Shown here: positions 43,159 through 51,463 of the stretch, in pieces
How positions within the stretch are numbered: position 1 is the stretch's first letter
How the letters are laid out: each line of letters starts with the position of its first letter
NCBI RefSeq assembly: GCF_014281125.1
Contig: NZ_JACOEA010000001.1
Span: 620,001 to 684,000, forward strand
Reading direction: 5' to 3'
Source of the DNA: Lawsonibacter celer
Lineage (GTDB): Bacteria; Bacillota; Clostridia; Oscillospirales; Oscillospiraceae
DNA length: 64,000 bases
Made by a program: the position numbers and the translations under genes
The notes under the pieces: generated by a model
The model's input: only the letters and a program-made list of their open reading frames with translations
Database searches by the model: none
What the model was told of the DNA's origin: nothing

Positions 43159-44198
43159 GGGATAGCCATTCTGAAAGTTACAAGGCCGCCGGGGTCGACG
43201 TCACTGCCGGGTATGAGGCCGTGGAGCGCATCAAGCCCCTGGTGGAGTCCACCTACATTCCAGGCGTGATGGGCACCCTGGGCGGCTTCGGCGGCCTGTT
43301 TGCCCCCGATGTGTCCGGGATGAAGCGCCCGGTGCTGGTCTCCGGCACCGACGGCGTGGGCACCAAGCTGAAGCTGGCCTTTTTGATGGACAAGCACGAC
43401 ACCGTGGGTATCGACTGCGTGGCCATGTGCGTCAACGATATTGTGTGCTCCGGCGCCGCCCCCCTCTTCTTCCTGGACTACTTGGCCGTGGGGAAAAATG
43501 TTCCCAGCCGGATTGAGGCCATCGTCTCCGGTGTGACCGAGGGCTGCCGCCAGGCGGGCTGCGCCCTGATCGGCGGTGAGACCGCCGAGATGCCCGGCTT
43601 CTATCCGGACGACGAGTACGACCTTGCCGGCTTCTCCGTGGGCCTGGCTGATGAAGCGAACATGCTGGACGGCTCCGCCCTGCAGGAGGGGGATCTGCTC
43701 ATCGGCCTGGGCTCCTCCGGCGTGCACTCCAACGGCTTTTCCCTGGTGCGCAAGGTGTTCGGCATTGACAGCAAGGCCGTTCTGGACCAGAACTTTCCAG
43801 AGCTGGGCTGCACGCTGGGAGAGGAGCTACTCAAGCCCACCCGCATCTATGTGCGGGCCGTTCGCTGCATGCTCCATCACGGGATCGCCATCCGGGCCAT
43901 CAGCCATATCACCGGCGGCGGTCTCTATGAGAATGTGCCCCGGATGATGAAGGAGGGCCTCACCGCCCGCATCCAGAAGTCCGCCTTCCCGGTGCCCCCC
44001 ATCTTTGAGCTGATCGCCAAGACCGGGAAGATTCCGGAGCGAGACATGTACAACACTTTTAATATGGGCGTGGGCCTGGTTGTGGCCATTCCCAGGGAGC
44101 AGGTGGGCGACGCCCTGGATCTGCTGGCCAAGGCCGGTGAGCGCGCCTATGTCATCGGCTCGGTGGTAAAGGGCGGATCCGGGGTGGAATTGGTGTAA
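43155..44198 (+). CDS. purM: AIR synthetase
   Basis: A 347-residue ATP-dependent cyclo-ligase converting FGAM to AIR. It shows GGFGGLFAPDVSG, the phosphate/Mg motif LVSGTDGVGTKLKLAF, ALIGGETAEMPGFY and ITGGGLYENVPR. Normal length. It is coupled to purF by an ATGA overlap. Confidence 0.97.
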   Translation: MRDSHSESYKAAGVDVTAGYEAVERIKPLVESTYIPGVMGTLGGFGGLFAPDVSGMKRPVLVSGTDGVGTKLKLAFLMDKHDTVGIDCVAMCVNDIVCSGAAPLFFLDYLAVGKNVPSRIEAIVSGVTEGCRQAGCALIGGETAEMPGFYPDDEYDLAGFSVGLADEANMLDGSALQEGDLLIGLGSSGVHSNGFSLVRKVFGIDSKAVLDQNFPELGCTLGEELLKPTRIYVRAVRCMLHHGIAIRAISHITGGGLYENVPRMMKEGLTARIQKSAFPVPPIFELIAKTGKIPERDMYNTFNMGVGLVVAIPREQVGDALDLLAKAGERAYVIGSVVKGGSGVELV

Positions 44199-44234
44199 GA
44201 GGGCTCTTTTAACTCTCTAGGAATGAGGTGCATT

Positions 44235-44873
44235 ATGGTACGCATCGCTGTGCTGGTTTCCGGCGGCGGAACCAATCTCCAGGCCCTGCTGGACGCCCAG
44301 GCCCGCGGGACGCTGCAGAACGGCTCCATTGCTGCCGTCCTCTCCTCCCGGCCGGACGCCTACGCCCTGGAACGGGCCAGAGCCGCCGGCATCCCCGGAT
44401 ACGTGGTGGCCCGGAAGGACTTTCCCTCCAACCGGGAGATGACCCTGGCCCTGGTGCGGCAGCTGAAGGAGCTGCGCATCGGGCTGGTGGTGCTGGCGGG
44501 CTTTCTGCACATTCTCACGGAGGAGATGGTGCAGGCCTATCCCAACGCGATCCTCAACGTCCACCCCGCCCTGATCCCATCCTTCTGCGGGGCCGGATAC
44601 TACGGACTTCACGTCCACGAGCGGGCTCTGGCGTACGGGGTTAAAATCACCGGCGCCACCGTTCATTTTGTGAATGAGGAGCCGGACGGCGGCCCCATCG
44701 TCCTGCAAAAGGCGGTACAAGTTCTGGAGGGAGATACGCCGGAGCTTCTGCAGCGCCGGGTGATGGAACAGGCAGAATGGGTCATCCTGCCCCGAGCCGT
44801 GTCCCTCTTCTGCCAGGGCCGCCTGCGGGTGGAAGGCCGGCACGTAACGATTTTAGAGGAGGAAACGCCTTGA
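44235..44873 (+). CDS. purN: GAR transformylase (folate-dependent)
   Basis: A 212-residue enzyme using 10-formyl-THF. Motifs: VLVSGGGTNLQALLDA, LVVLAGFLHILTEEMV, NVHPALIPSFCGAGYYG (catalytic Asn/His) and GATVHFVNEEPDGGPIVLQ (catalytic Asp). Start at 44235 preferred over 44223 because GAGGTG lies just ahead of it. Its end overlaps the TTG of the next gene. Confidence 0.95.
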   Translation: MVRIAVLVSGGGTNLQALLDAQARGTLQNGSIAAVLSSRPDAYALERARAAGIPGYVVARKDFPSNREMTLALVRQLKELRIGLVVLAGFLHILTEEMVQAYPNAILNVHPALIPSFCGAGYYGLHVHERALAYGVKITGATVHFVNEEPDGGPIVLQKAVQVLEGDTPELLQRRVMEQAEWVILPRAVSLFCQGRLRVEGRHVTILEEETP

Positions 44874-45583
44874 AAACCTATGATCTGCCCGCGCTCCTGC
44901 GGGAAAACGCCTACCCCGGCCGAGGCATCGTGCTGGGCCGCTCCCGGGACAACCGGTATGGGGTCGTCGCCTATTTCATTATGGGCCGCAGCGAAAACAG
45001 CCGCAACCGGATCTTTGTAGAGACCCCGGACGGGATCCGGACCCAGGCCTTTGACCCGTCCAAAATGACGGACCCCTCACTCATTATCTACGCCCCGGTG
45101 CGGGTGTTCGGCAGCTCCACCATCGTCACCAACGGAGATCAGACCGACACGGTGCGGGAGGGGCTGGCTGCGGGCAAATCCTTCGCCGAATCCTTGCGCA
45201 CCCGCATCTTTGAGCCCGATGCCCCCAACTACACCCCCCGGATTTCCGGGCTGATGGAGCGCGGCGGCGGCTATACGCTGTCTATTTTGAAGAGTGCTGG
45301 CGGCGACCCTGGCTCCTGCCGCAGGTATTTCTACGAGTACGAGTGCCCCCTGGCCGGCCAGGGGCATTTTATCCACACCTATGCGGGCGACGGCAATCCT
45401 CTGCCCTCCTTTGAGGGGGAGCCGGAGCAGGTGTCGATCGACGCCCCGGACGCCCGGTCCTTTGCCGACCTTCTGTGGTCCAGCCTGAACCCGGACAACA
45501 AGGTCGCCCTCTTCGTGCGCTACATTAACCTGGCCGGCGGAGCGTGGGAGAGCGTCATCATCAACAAGCATCAGGAGGTGTGA
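44870..45583 (+). CDS. purO: PurO-type IMP cyclohydrolase
   Basis: A 237-residue protein of the archaeal-type IMP cyclohydrolase family (distinct from the PurH MGS-like domain). It closes FAICAR to IMP, the last step. Recognisable parts are GRGIVLGRSRDNRYGVVAYFIMGRSENSRNR near residue 17 and VRVFGSSTIVTNGDQTDTV near 80, plus TPRISGL, which match PurO. The TTG start at 44870 has GGAGG seven bases upstream and overlaps the purN stop. It is followed immediately by a transformylase lacking a cyclohydrolase domain, so together they replace PurH. Confidence 0.9.
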   Translation: MKTYDLPALLRENAYPGRGIVLGRSRDNRYGVVAYFIMGRSENSRNRIFVETPDGIRTQAFDPSKMTDPSLIIYAPVRVFGSSTIVTNGDQTDTVREGLAAGKSFAESLRTRIFEPDAPNYTPRISGLMERGGGYTLSILKSAGGDPGSCRRYFYEYECPLAGQGHFIHTYAGDGNPLPSFEGEPEQVSIDAPDARSFADLLWSSLNPDNKVALFVRYINLAGGAWESVIINKHQEV

Positions 45584-45585
45584 AC

Positions 45586-46758
45586 ATGACGGAACTGGAA
45601 CTGAAATACGGCTGCAACCCCAACCAGAAGCCCGCCCGCATCTTTATGGAGTCCGGTCAGCTGCCCATCCGGGTGCTCAACGGCAAGCCGGGCTATATCA
45701 ACTTTATGGATGCCTTCAACTCCTGGCAGCTGGTCCGGGAGCTCAAGGCCGCCACCGGCCTGCCCGCCGCGGCCTCCTTCAAGCACGTCTCCCCCGCCGG
45801 GGCCGCTGTGGGCGCCCCGCTGAGCGAAGTGGAGCGGAAGATCTACTTTGCCGAGGGTATGGACCTCTCCCCCATCGCCTGCGCCTATGTAAAGGCCCGG
45901 GGGGCCGACCGCCTGTGCTCCTACGGAGACTGGGCCGCCCTAAGCGATGTGTGCGACGCGTCCACCGCCCGCTACCTGGCCCTGGAGGTGTCCGACGGGG
46001 TGATCGCCCCCGGCTATACCGACGAGGCCCTGTCCATCCTCAAAACCAAGCGCAAGGGCGGCTACAACGTAGTGCAGATGGACCCGGACTATGTGCCCAG
46101 GGCCGTGGAGCACAAGGATGTGTTCGGCATCACCTTTGAGCAGGGCCGCAACGATTTCGCCATCACCCCCGCCCTGCTGGAGCACATTGTCACCGAAAAC
46201 CGCGACCTGCCGGAGCAGGCGAAGCGGGACCTGGTGCTCTCCCTGATTACCCTCAAGTACACCCAGTCCAACTCGGTCTGCTACGCCAAGGACGGCCAGG
46301 CCATCGGCGTGGGCGCGGGCCAACAGAGCCGCATCCACTGTACCCGCCTGGCGGGCGTCAAGGCGGACAACTGGCTGCTGCGGCAGCACCCCAAGGCGCT
46401 TGCACTCCAGTTTGTGGAGGACATCCGCCGCCCGGACCGGGACAATGCCATTGACGTGTACCTCTCTGACGAGTGGGAGGATATTCTAGCGGAAGGCGTG
46501 TGGCAGAACACCTTCCGCACCCGCCCTGAGCCCCTCACGCACCAGGAGAAAAAGGACTGGATCGCCCGGCAGACCAGGGTCAGTGTGGGTTCCGACGCCT
46601 TCTTCCCCTTCGGCGACAACGTGGAGCGGGCCCGCAAGTCCGGCGTGTCCTACATCGCCCAGCCCGGCGGCAGCATCCGGGACGACCACGTCATCGACAC
46701 CTGCAACAAATACGGCATCGTCATGGCCTTTACCGGCATGCGGCTGTTCCACCACTGA
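45586..46758 (+). CDS. Stand-alone AICAR transformylase
   Basis: A 390-residue protein equal to the C-terminal formyltransferase half of PurH, without the N-terminal MGS/cyclohydrolase domain. Catalytic Lys-His is in SFKHVSPAGAA, and the folate/AICAR site in TLKYTQSNSVCYAKDGQAIGVGAGQQSR is intact. It makes FAICAR for the PurO-type enzyme encoded two bases upstream. Start ATG 45586 has AGGAGGTG close by. The gene ends in TGATG, overlapping traX. Confidence 0.93.
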   Translation: MTELELKYGCNPNQKPARIFMESGQLPIRVLNGKPGYINFMDAFNSWQLVRELKAATGLPAAASFKHVSPAGAAVGAPLSEVERKIYFAEGMDLSPIACAYVKARGADRLCSYGDWAALSDVCDASTARYLALEVSDGVIAPGYTDEALSILKTKRKGGYNVVQMDPDYVPRAVEHKDVFGITFEQGRNDFAITPALLEHIVTENRDLPEQAKRDLVLSLITLKYTQSNSVCYAKDGQAIGVGAGQQSRIHCTRLAGVKADNWLLRQHPKALALQFVEDIRRPDRDNAIDVYLSDEWEDILAEGVWQNTFRTRPEPLTHQEKKDWIARQTRVSVGSDAFFPFGDNVERARKSGVSYIAQPGGSIRDDHVIDTCNKYGIVMAFTGMRLFHH

Positions 46759-47537
46759 TGGAAAGGCGCTTTGGCATGAGCGCGGCCGCCCTGAAGTACT
46801 TTGCCGCGCTCTTCATGCTGGTGGACCATGCGGATATGGTGTTCCATCTCATGGGCGGCTTCGTGGGGCCGGAGAGCCTGCTCTACTATCTGCCGCGGTA
46901 TATCGGCCGTCTGTCCTTCCCCATCTTTGCCTATTTCGTAGCCGAAGGCTGCCGCCGCACCCACTATTTTCCCAAATATCTGCTGCGGCTGGGCGTTTTC
47001 TCCGCCGTGGCCCAATTGCCCTTTTCCCTGGCCTCCGGCATACGGGGAGGCAGCGTTATCCTCACGTTCTTTCTGGCGGCCGCAGCCGTGTTCTGCTTTG
47101 AGCGGCTGAGCCGGAGGGAGAACGCCAGCCCCGCACTGGCTCTTCTCCCCCTGCTGGGGGCCTGCGCGCTGGCCCTGCTGCTGAACACGGACTACGGCTT
47201 TCCAGGCGTTATGCTGGTATTCTCTCTCTATCTATGCGGTGAGAACCGGAAGCGCCTGCTGCTGTGCCTGGGCGTCGGGCTGGCCCTCATTTACTTGGTC
47301 TATCAGCCGCTGACCGGCCTGCTCTCCATGCCGGTGCTGCAGCCCGAACTTATGGGCGCCTATCTGAGGCAGACCATGCCCCTGAGCATCCTCTATACCC
47401 TGGCGTCCGGTGCCTCTGTGCTGCTGCTGGCCCAATACGACGGCCGCCTGGGGGTGCAGAGCAAATGGTTTTTCTACTGGTTTTACCCGCTGCACCTGCT
47501 GGCGCTGTGGGGCATTAAGCTGCTGATCGCAGCCTAA
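46758..47537 (+). CDS. TraX-family membrane protein
   Basis: A 259-residue protein with about eight hydrophobic helices and the TraX features: LKYFAALFMLVDHADMV near the start, GRLSFPIFAYFVAEGCRRT, and WFFYWFYPLHLLALW at the end. TraX was named for acetylating F pilin; chromosomal relatives are related to acyltransferases that modify surface sugars. Here it is embedded in the purine operon (start overlaps the AICAR transformylase stop; purD follows 13 bp later). Why it is there is unknown. Confidence 0.85.
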   Translation: MERRFGMSAAALKYFAALFMLVDHADMVFHLMGGFVGPESLLYYLPRYIGRLSFPIFAYFVAEGCRRTHYFPKYLLRLGVFSAVAQLPFSLASGIRGGSVILTFFLAAAAVFCFERLSRRENASPALALLPLLGACALALLLNTDYGFPGVMLVFSLYLCGENRKRLLLCLGVGLALIYLVYQPLTGLLSMPVLQPELMGAYLRQTMPLSILYTLASGASVLLLAQYDGRLGVQSKWFFYWFYPLHLLALWGIKLLIAA

Positions 47538-47550
47538 AGGAGGCTTTGCC

Positions 47551-48807
47551 ATGAAGGTTCTTGTGGTAGGCGGCGGCGGGCGGGAGCACGCCATTGTGTG
47601 GGCCCTCTCCAAAAGCCGCAAAGTAAAAAAACTTTACTGTGCGCCTGGCAACGGCGGTATTGCCGCACAGGCGGAATGTATCGCTATTCCGGCCACCGAT
47701 GTGGCAGCCATGGTGGCCTGGGCCAGGGAAAACGCCGTGGATTTTGTCGTGGTCGCCCCCGATGATCCGCTGGCCCTAGGCATGGTAGACGCTATGGAGG
47801 CGGCGGGGATTCCCGCCTTCGGCCCCCAGGCGGCGGCCGCGGTTGTGGAGGCCAGCAAGATTTTCTCAAAAAATCTGATGGAGAAATACCACATCCCAAC
47901 CGCAAAGTATAAGGCCTTTACAGATATGGAGGCCGCTCTGGCCTATGTGGAGGACCAGGGCGCGCCTATTGTGGTCAAGGCGGACGGTCTGGCCCTGGGC
48001 AAGGGTGTGGTGGTGGCCCAGAGCGTGGACGAGGCCAAGGACGCGGTGCGCTCCATGATGGCGGACGGCCGGTTCGGCGCGGCCGGCTCCAGGCTGGTCA
48101 TCGAGGAGTGCATGACCGGGCCCGAGGTGACGGTGCTATCCTTCTGCGATGGGAAGCACCTTGTCCCCATGCCCTCCAGTCAGGACCATAAGCGGGCCTA
48201 TGACGGCAACCAGGGTCCCAACACCGGCGGCATGGGCGCCATCTCCCCCTCCCCTCACTACACCCCCGAGATCGCCCGGCGCTGTATGGAGGAGATTTTT
48301 CTCCCCACTGTGGCAGCGCTGAACGCCGAGGGCCGCCCCTTTCAGGGGGTTTTGTACTTCGGTCTGATGCTCACGCCCGACGGCCCCAAGGTAGTGGAGT
48401 ACAATGCCCGCTTTGGTGATCCGGAGTGCCAGGCTGTGCTCTCCCTGCTGGACAGCGATCTGATGGAGATCTTCGAGGCCTGCCGCGACGGCAGCCTGGA
48501 CCGGCTGGACATCCGCTGGAAGAACGCCGCCGCCTGCTGCCTGGTGCTGGCTTCCGGCGGCTACCCCGGCTCCTATGAGAAGGGCTACCCTATCTCCGGT
48601 TTGGAGGAGGCCGGCAGGACCGCAGTGGTGTTTCACGCCGGTACAAAGCTCGGCCCGGACGGCGCGGTGCTCACCAGCGGCGGCCGTGTGCTGGGCGTGA
48701 CGGCCACTGGCGGGGACCTGGCCGAGGCCATCGGCTGCGCCTATCATTCCGCAAAGTATATTCACTTTACAGGTATGCAGTTCCGACGGGACATTGGGCG
48801 GGTCTGA
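47551..48807 (+). CDS. purD: GAR synthetase (phosphoribosylamine-glycine ligase)
   Basis: A 418-residue ATP-grasp enzyme, second step of the pathway. It has VLVVGGGGREHAIVWAL, the ATP-grasp core with VVKADGLALGKGVVVA and GPEVTVLSFCDG, and PNTGGMGAISPSP. Ends the operon; purB, purL/S/Q and purK must lie elsewhere. AAAGGAGG precedes its ATG. Confidence 0.97.
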   Translation: MKVLVVGGGGREHAIVWALSKSRKVKKLYCAPGNGGIAAQAECIAIPATDVAAMVAWARENAVDFVVVAPDDPLALGMVDAMEAAGIPAFGPQAAAAVVEASKIFSKNLMEKYHIPTAKYKAFTDMEAALAYVEDQGAPIVVKADGLALGKGVVVAQSVDEAKDAVRSMMADGRFGAAGSRLVIEECMTGPEVTVLSFCDGKHLVPMPSSQDHKRAYDGNQGPNTGGMGAISPSPHYTPEIARRCMEEIFLPTVAALNAEGRPFQGVLYFGLMLTPDGPKVVEYNARFGDPECQAVLSLLDSDLMEIFEACRDGSLDRLDIRWKNAAACCLVLASGGYPGSYEKGYPISGLEEAGRTAVVFHAGTKLGPDGAVLTSGGRVLGVTATGGDLAEAIGCAYHSAKYIHFTGMQFRRDIGRV

Positions 48808-48810
48808 AAT

Positions 48811-48853
48811 TGAGCACAGCGGTGCGTCCCAGAGGGGCGCGCCGCTGTGCTCA
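48811..48853 (+). repeat. Stable inverted repeat after purD, terminator without T-run
   Basis: Twelve-bp perfect arms (48811-48822, 48842-48853) with further pairing inside. Only CAGTTC follows, so termination efficiency is doubtful. Confidence 0.6.
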
Positions 48854-48993
48854 GTTCGGCTCTCTCGCCCTTCCGCCTTAAATTCGGTGTCAATTTACCC
48901 TACGCAACCGCTGGTTGTCAGATTGGACGCCCTTCTTGGTGGCGCTGCTGCCAGTTGTTTTGCTAAAATAGCTCCGCAAAGGAGGACAAATCC

Positions 48994-49803
48994 ATGAACT
49001 TTCCAAACCGTCTCTATCGCCTGCGCCGGGAACGGGGCGTCTCTCAGGAGGATCTGGCCAATGTGGTGGGAGTCTCCCGCCAAGCGGTACAAAAATGGGA
49101 GTCCGGCGCATCCCGTCCGGATATGGACAATTTAATCGCGCTGGCCGATTATTTTCAGGTCAGCCTGGACCATTTGATCCTCGGGACAGAGGGTTCCCCA
49201 TCCGAGGCTCTCTCCCACTCACGGGCTTTCCCGGCCCGGGGCATGTCTGTGCCCCTCTTTGAATATAAGAGCAGCCGCACCCTCTTCGGCCTTCCTCTGG
49301 TCCATATTTGCTGGGGTCTAGGTATATGCCGCGCCAAAGGAGTCGTCGCCATGGGCAATGTGGCCACCGGCCTGCTGGCTGTGGGCGGCCTCTCCGCCGG
49401 CCTGATCAGCGCGGGTGGCCTCTCCTTCGGACTGCTGGCCCTGGGTGGGATTGCCGGCGGAGCAGCCGCTCTGGGCGGGCTGGCACTCGGATTGCTGGCC
49501 TTCGGCGGCTGCGCCATTGGATTGCTCGCCATCGGCGGGTGCGCCGTGGGGCTATATGCAGCCGGGGGCGCTGTATACGGCGCCGCTATGGCCGTGGGCG
49601 GCTCGGTCTCCTCCCCCAATGTGGCCATCGGGGAAACCGTGTCCGGCGGACCGGCGGTCTTCTTCCTTCTGGAGAACCTGCGCGATCGGATCAGCCAAAA
49701 CGGCTATCAATCCGAAATCAACGCCCTGCTCCGGGTGCTTCCCTCCTATCTCCCCTCCACCCCCCAGTGGCTCATCCGACTGCTGCTGCGGTTTGGAGTA
49801 TAG
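48994..49803 (+). CDS. XRE-type DNA-binding protein with glycine-rich decapeptide repeats
   Basis: A 269-residue protein. Residues 3-62 form a Cro/C1-type helix-turn-helix (RRERGVSQEDLANVVGVSRQAVQKWESGASRP). A linker reaches residue 115. Residues 116-205 hold nine tandem ten-residue units of the pattern G-L-L-A-x-G-G-x-x-x, very hydrophobic and probably a membrane or beta-solenoid domain. The last 55 residues are amphipathic. Related genes occur in gut Clostridia; the signal sensed and target are unknown. A GGAGG lies upstream of the ATG. Confidence 0.8.
   Translation: MNFPNRLYRLRRERGVSQEDLANVVGVSRQAVQKWESGASRPDMDNLIALADYFQVSLDHLILGTEGSPSEALSHSRAFPARGMSVPLFEYKSSRTLFGLPLVHICWGLGICRAKGVVAMGNVATGLLAVGGLSAGLISAGGLSFGLLALGGIAGGAAALGGLALGLLAFGGCAIGLLAIGGCAVGLYAAGGAVYGAAMAVGGSVSSPNVAIGETVSGGPAVFFLLENLRDRISQNGYQSEINALLRVLPSYLPSTPQWLIRLLLRFGV
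49339..49608 (+). repeat. Tandem repeat encoding nine glycine-rich decapeptides
   Basis: Thirty-bp units inside the preceding gene. Units begin with Gly and have Gly-Gly at positions 6-7: GLLAVGGLSA, GLISAGGLSF, GLLALGGIAG, GAAALGGLAL, GLLAFGGCAI, GLLAIGGCAV, GLYAAGGAVY, GAAMAVGGSV, preceded by the diverged GVVAMGNVAT. Confidence 0.85.
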
Positions 49804-49831
49804 CACACCGTTCCTTTTACAAGCAGAAGAA

Positions 49832-49872
49832 AGCCGGGCGCGGGAGGCAGGTCCTCCCGCGCCCGGCTATTT
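49832..49872 (+). terminator. Terminator after the repeat protein gene
   Basis: Sixteen-bp perfect arms (49832-49847, 49853-49868) then ATTTTG. Confidence 0.8.
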
Positions 49873-49884
49873 TGTCAGCTCTAT

Positions 49885-50607
49885 TCAGAGCGCTTCCTCC
49901 AGCGGAAGCGGCTCTGGCATCCGGTGCCCCCGCTCCTGAAACTGTTCCACAATCCCGGATAGCGTCTGCCCCTGCTGGGCAAACACGGTATTCAGTCCCT
50001 CCAGCGTCCGGCTCATCTGTTCCAATCCGCCGGAGGTCTGGTTCACCGTCCGCTGCAGCTCCTCCCGTGCCTGCTCATAGCTCTCCTGAACCTTCTGCAG
50101 CCACTGCCGGGTCTCCTCCCGGATACGGTCCGCCCGCTCATCCGCCTCATTCTGGATGCCCTGGGCCCGCTGATGCGCCTCCAGCTCAATCCCCGCAGTG
50201 CGGTCCTTCAGTCTTTCATAGGCCTGCGCGGACGGCTCCAGCTGGGCGATGCGGCCCTGGGCCTGATTCAGCTGTTCTTCCGCATCGGCCAGTCGCTCCC
50301 GAAGGGCGGCCAGCTCCCGCTGGGCCTCCTCCGCGTCATGGCGCGCCTGCTCCTCCGCCTGCCGCAGCGTCTCCCCTTCCCGTTCCAGCTGTGCCACCTG
50401 GTCCCGCAGAATCTCCGCAGTCCGGCCGCACTCCGCCCTTTCCTCTTCCATTGCCAGTCTGGCCTTGGAGGCCTCCTCCAGCTCCTGGCGCAGGGCCTCC
50501 ATCTGTTGTGTATGTTCCCGGTTGGTCCTGTCGATATACTCCAGCACATCCTGCTTCTGGAATCCTCCAAAGGCTGCGGTCCGGAACTGCATTTCTACAG
50601 CGCTCAT
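49885..50607 (-). CDS. DivIVA-like coiled-coil protein
   Basis: A 240-residue protein. The start MQFRTAAFGGFQKQDVLEYIDRT resembles the DivIVA membrane-curvature-sensing head (F..a..GGY...V..Y). Residues 30-200 are an almost continuous coiled coil rich in Glu, Gln, Ala and Arg. The short C-terminus is proline-rich. It may organise division or cell-envelope proteins at the pole, by analogy. The ATG at 50607 has GAGGTG six bases ahead; a GTG three codons upstream overlaps that site. Confidence 0.75.
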   Translation of the reverse strand: MSAVEMQFRTAAFGGFQKQDVLEYIDRTNREHTQQMEALRQELEEASKARLAMEEERAECGRTAEILRDQVAQLEREGETLRQAEEQARHDAEEAQRELAALRERLADAEEQLNQAQGRIAQLEPSAQAYERLKDRTAGIELEAHQRAQGIQNEADERADRIREETRQWLQKVQESYEQAREELQRTVNQTSGGLEQMSRTLEGLNTVFAQQGQTLSGIVEQFQERGHRMPEPLPLEEAL

Positions 50608-50640
50608 GGCGGGCACCTCATCTCTATAGAATCAACGTCA

Positions 50641-50669
50641 TTTTACCACAATTTCCGCACCAGCACAAT
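50641..50669 (-). promoter_or_regulatory. Promoter of the DivIVA-like gene
   Basis: Minus strand TTGTGC (50664-50669), 17-bp spacer, TAAAAT (50641-50646). Confidence 0.55.
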
Positions 50670-50751
50670 CATTTCCGCCAGAAATCGCTCAAACTGCCCC
50701 TGCACAAAAGGGGATCGTCCTCCCAAGGCAACTATCCCGTGGACCATCCTC

Positions 50752-51257
50752 TTATGTAAACGCCCGGTCCATCACCCGCTCGTGAAGATACCGCGCAAAT
50801 GCGTTGTATTCTTCCCGGGAAATCCGCCCCGGCCAAGTCATGACCACAAGCTCATGCCCGCTATTCCCCCAGTGATAGGGCGGATGGATATGCTCATATG
50901 GATTCTCCGCAAAACCGCAACGCTCATAAAAGCCTTTTCTGCGCCTAGAAAGCTCGTCCACCGGCGGATCAATTTCCAGGATCAGCGTCTTGTGCGCTTC
51001 TTCCAGCATGGACAACACCCTCCGGCCATATCCCTTATTCCGCACCTCCGGAAGGGTGCATAAATGCTCAATGTAAATATTCGTTTCCCATTCCCAATAC
51101 AAAACCAGACCCACAAAGACACCTTCATCACATACCAGTGTGAAGTGGTACTCATCATCCTCTAAAATTCTCCTCTGGCCGGAAAACTGCCACGGTACAG
51201 GTCCATCGCCCTGTGATACAGCGGATGGGTGCTGTCTGCTATGCGTTCCAAATTCAT
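50752..51257 (-). pseudogene. GNAT-family acetyltransferase, frameshifted near the N-terminus
   Basis: The main frame gives a GNAT core: acetyl-CoA loop LPEVRNKGYGRRVLSML, strand TLILEID and GFYERCGF. The natural start is the ATG at 51257 (GGAG with good spacing), giving MNLERIADSTHPLYHRAMDLY and SFPAR, then a stop at 51162-51164. The other frame resumes with RRILEDDEYHFTLV. The expected join FPARERRILED needs four more bases (AGAG) in an AG-rich run, so a slippage deletion near 51165-51180 fits. The substrate is unknown. Confidence 0.8.
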
Positions 51258-51394
51258 CTTTTTTCTCCAAATATCCCAATTCATTACGTATACGATATTA
51301 AGTATATTATATCATGCAGACTAACCGCTTTCAAGGGCGGCTGGCCGCTGGTCGTCTCCAGGTCATACGGTAGAGGGAGACTGTTGTCTCATTA

Positions 51395-51423
51395 TTGACG
51401 GTCTGAAAGCCTAGTGATATAAT
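51395..51423 (+). promoter_or_regulatory. Promoter of the methyltransferase gene
   Basis: TTGACG (51395-51400), 17-bp spacer, TATAAT (51418-51423). The preceding 51258-51394 is AT-rich and holds no gene. Confidence 0.8.
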
Positions 51424-51463
51424 GGGATGATTATGACATTGACTATGGGGCGTGTAAAACAAT

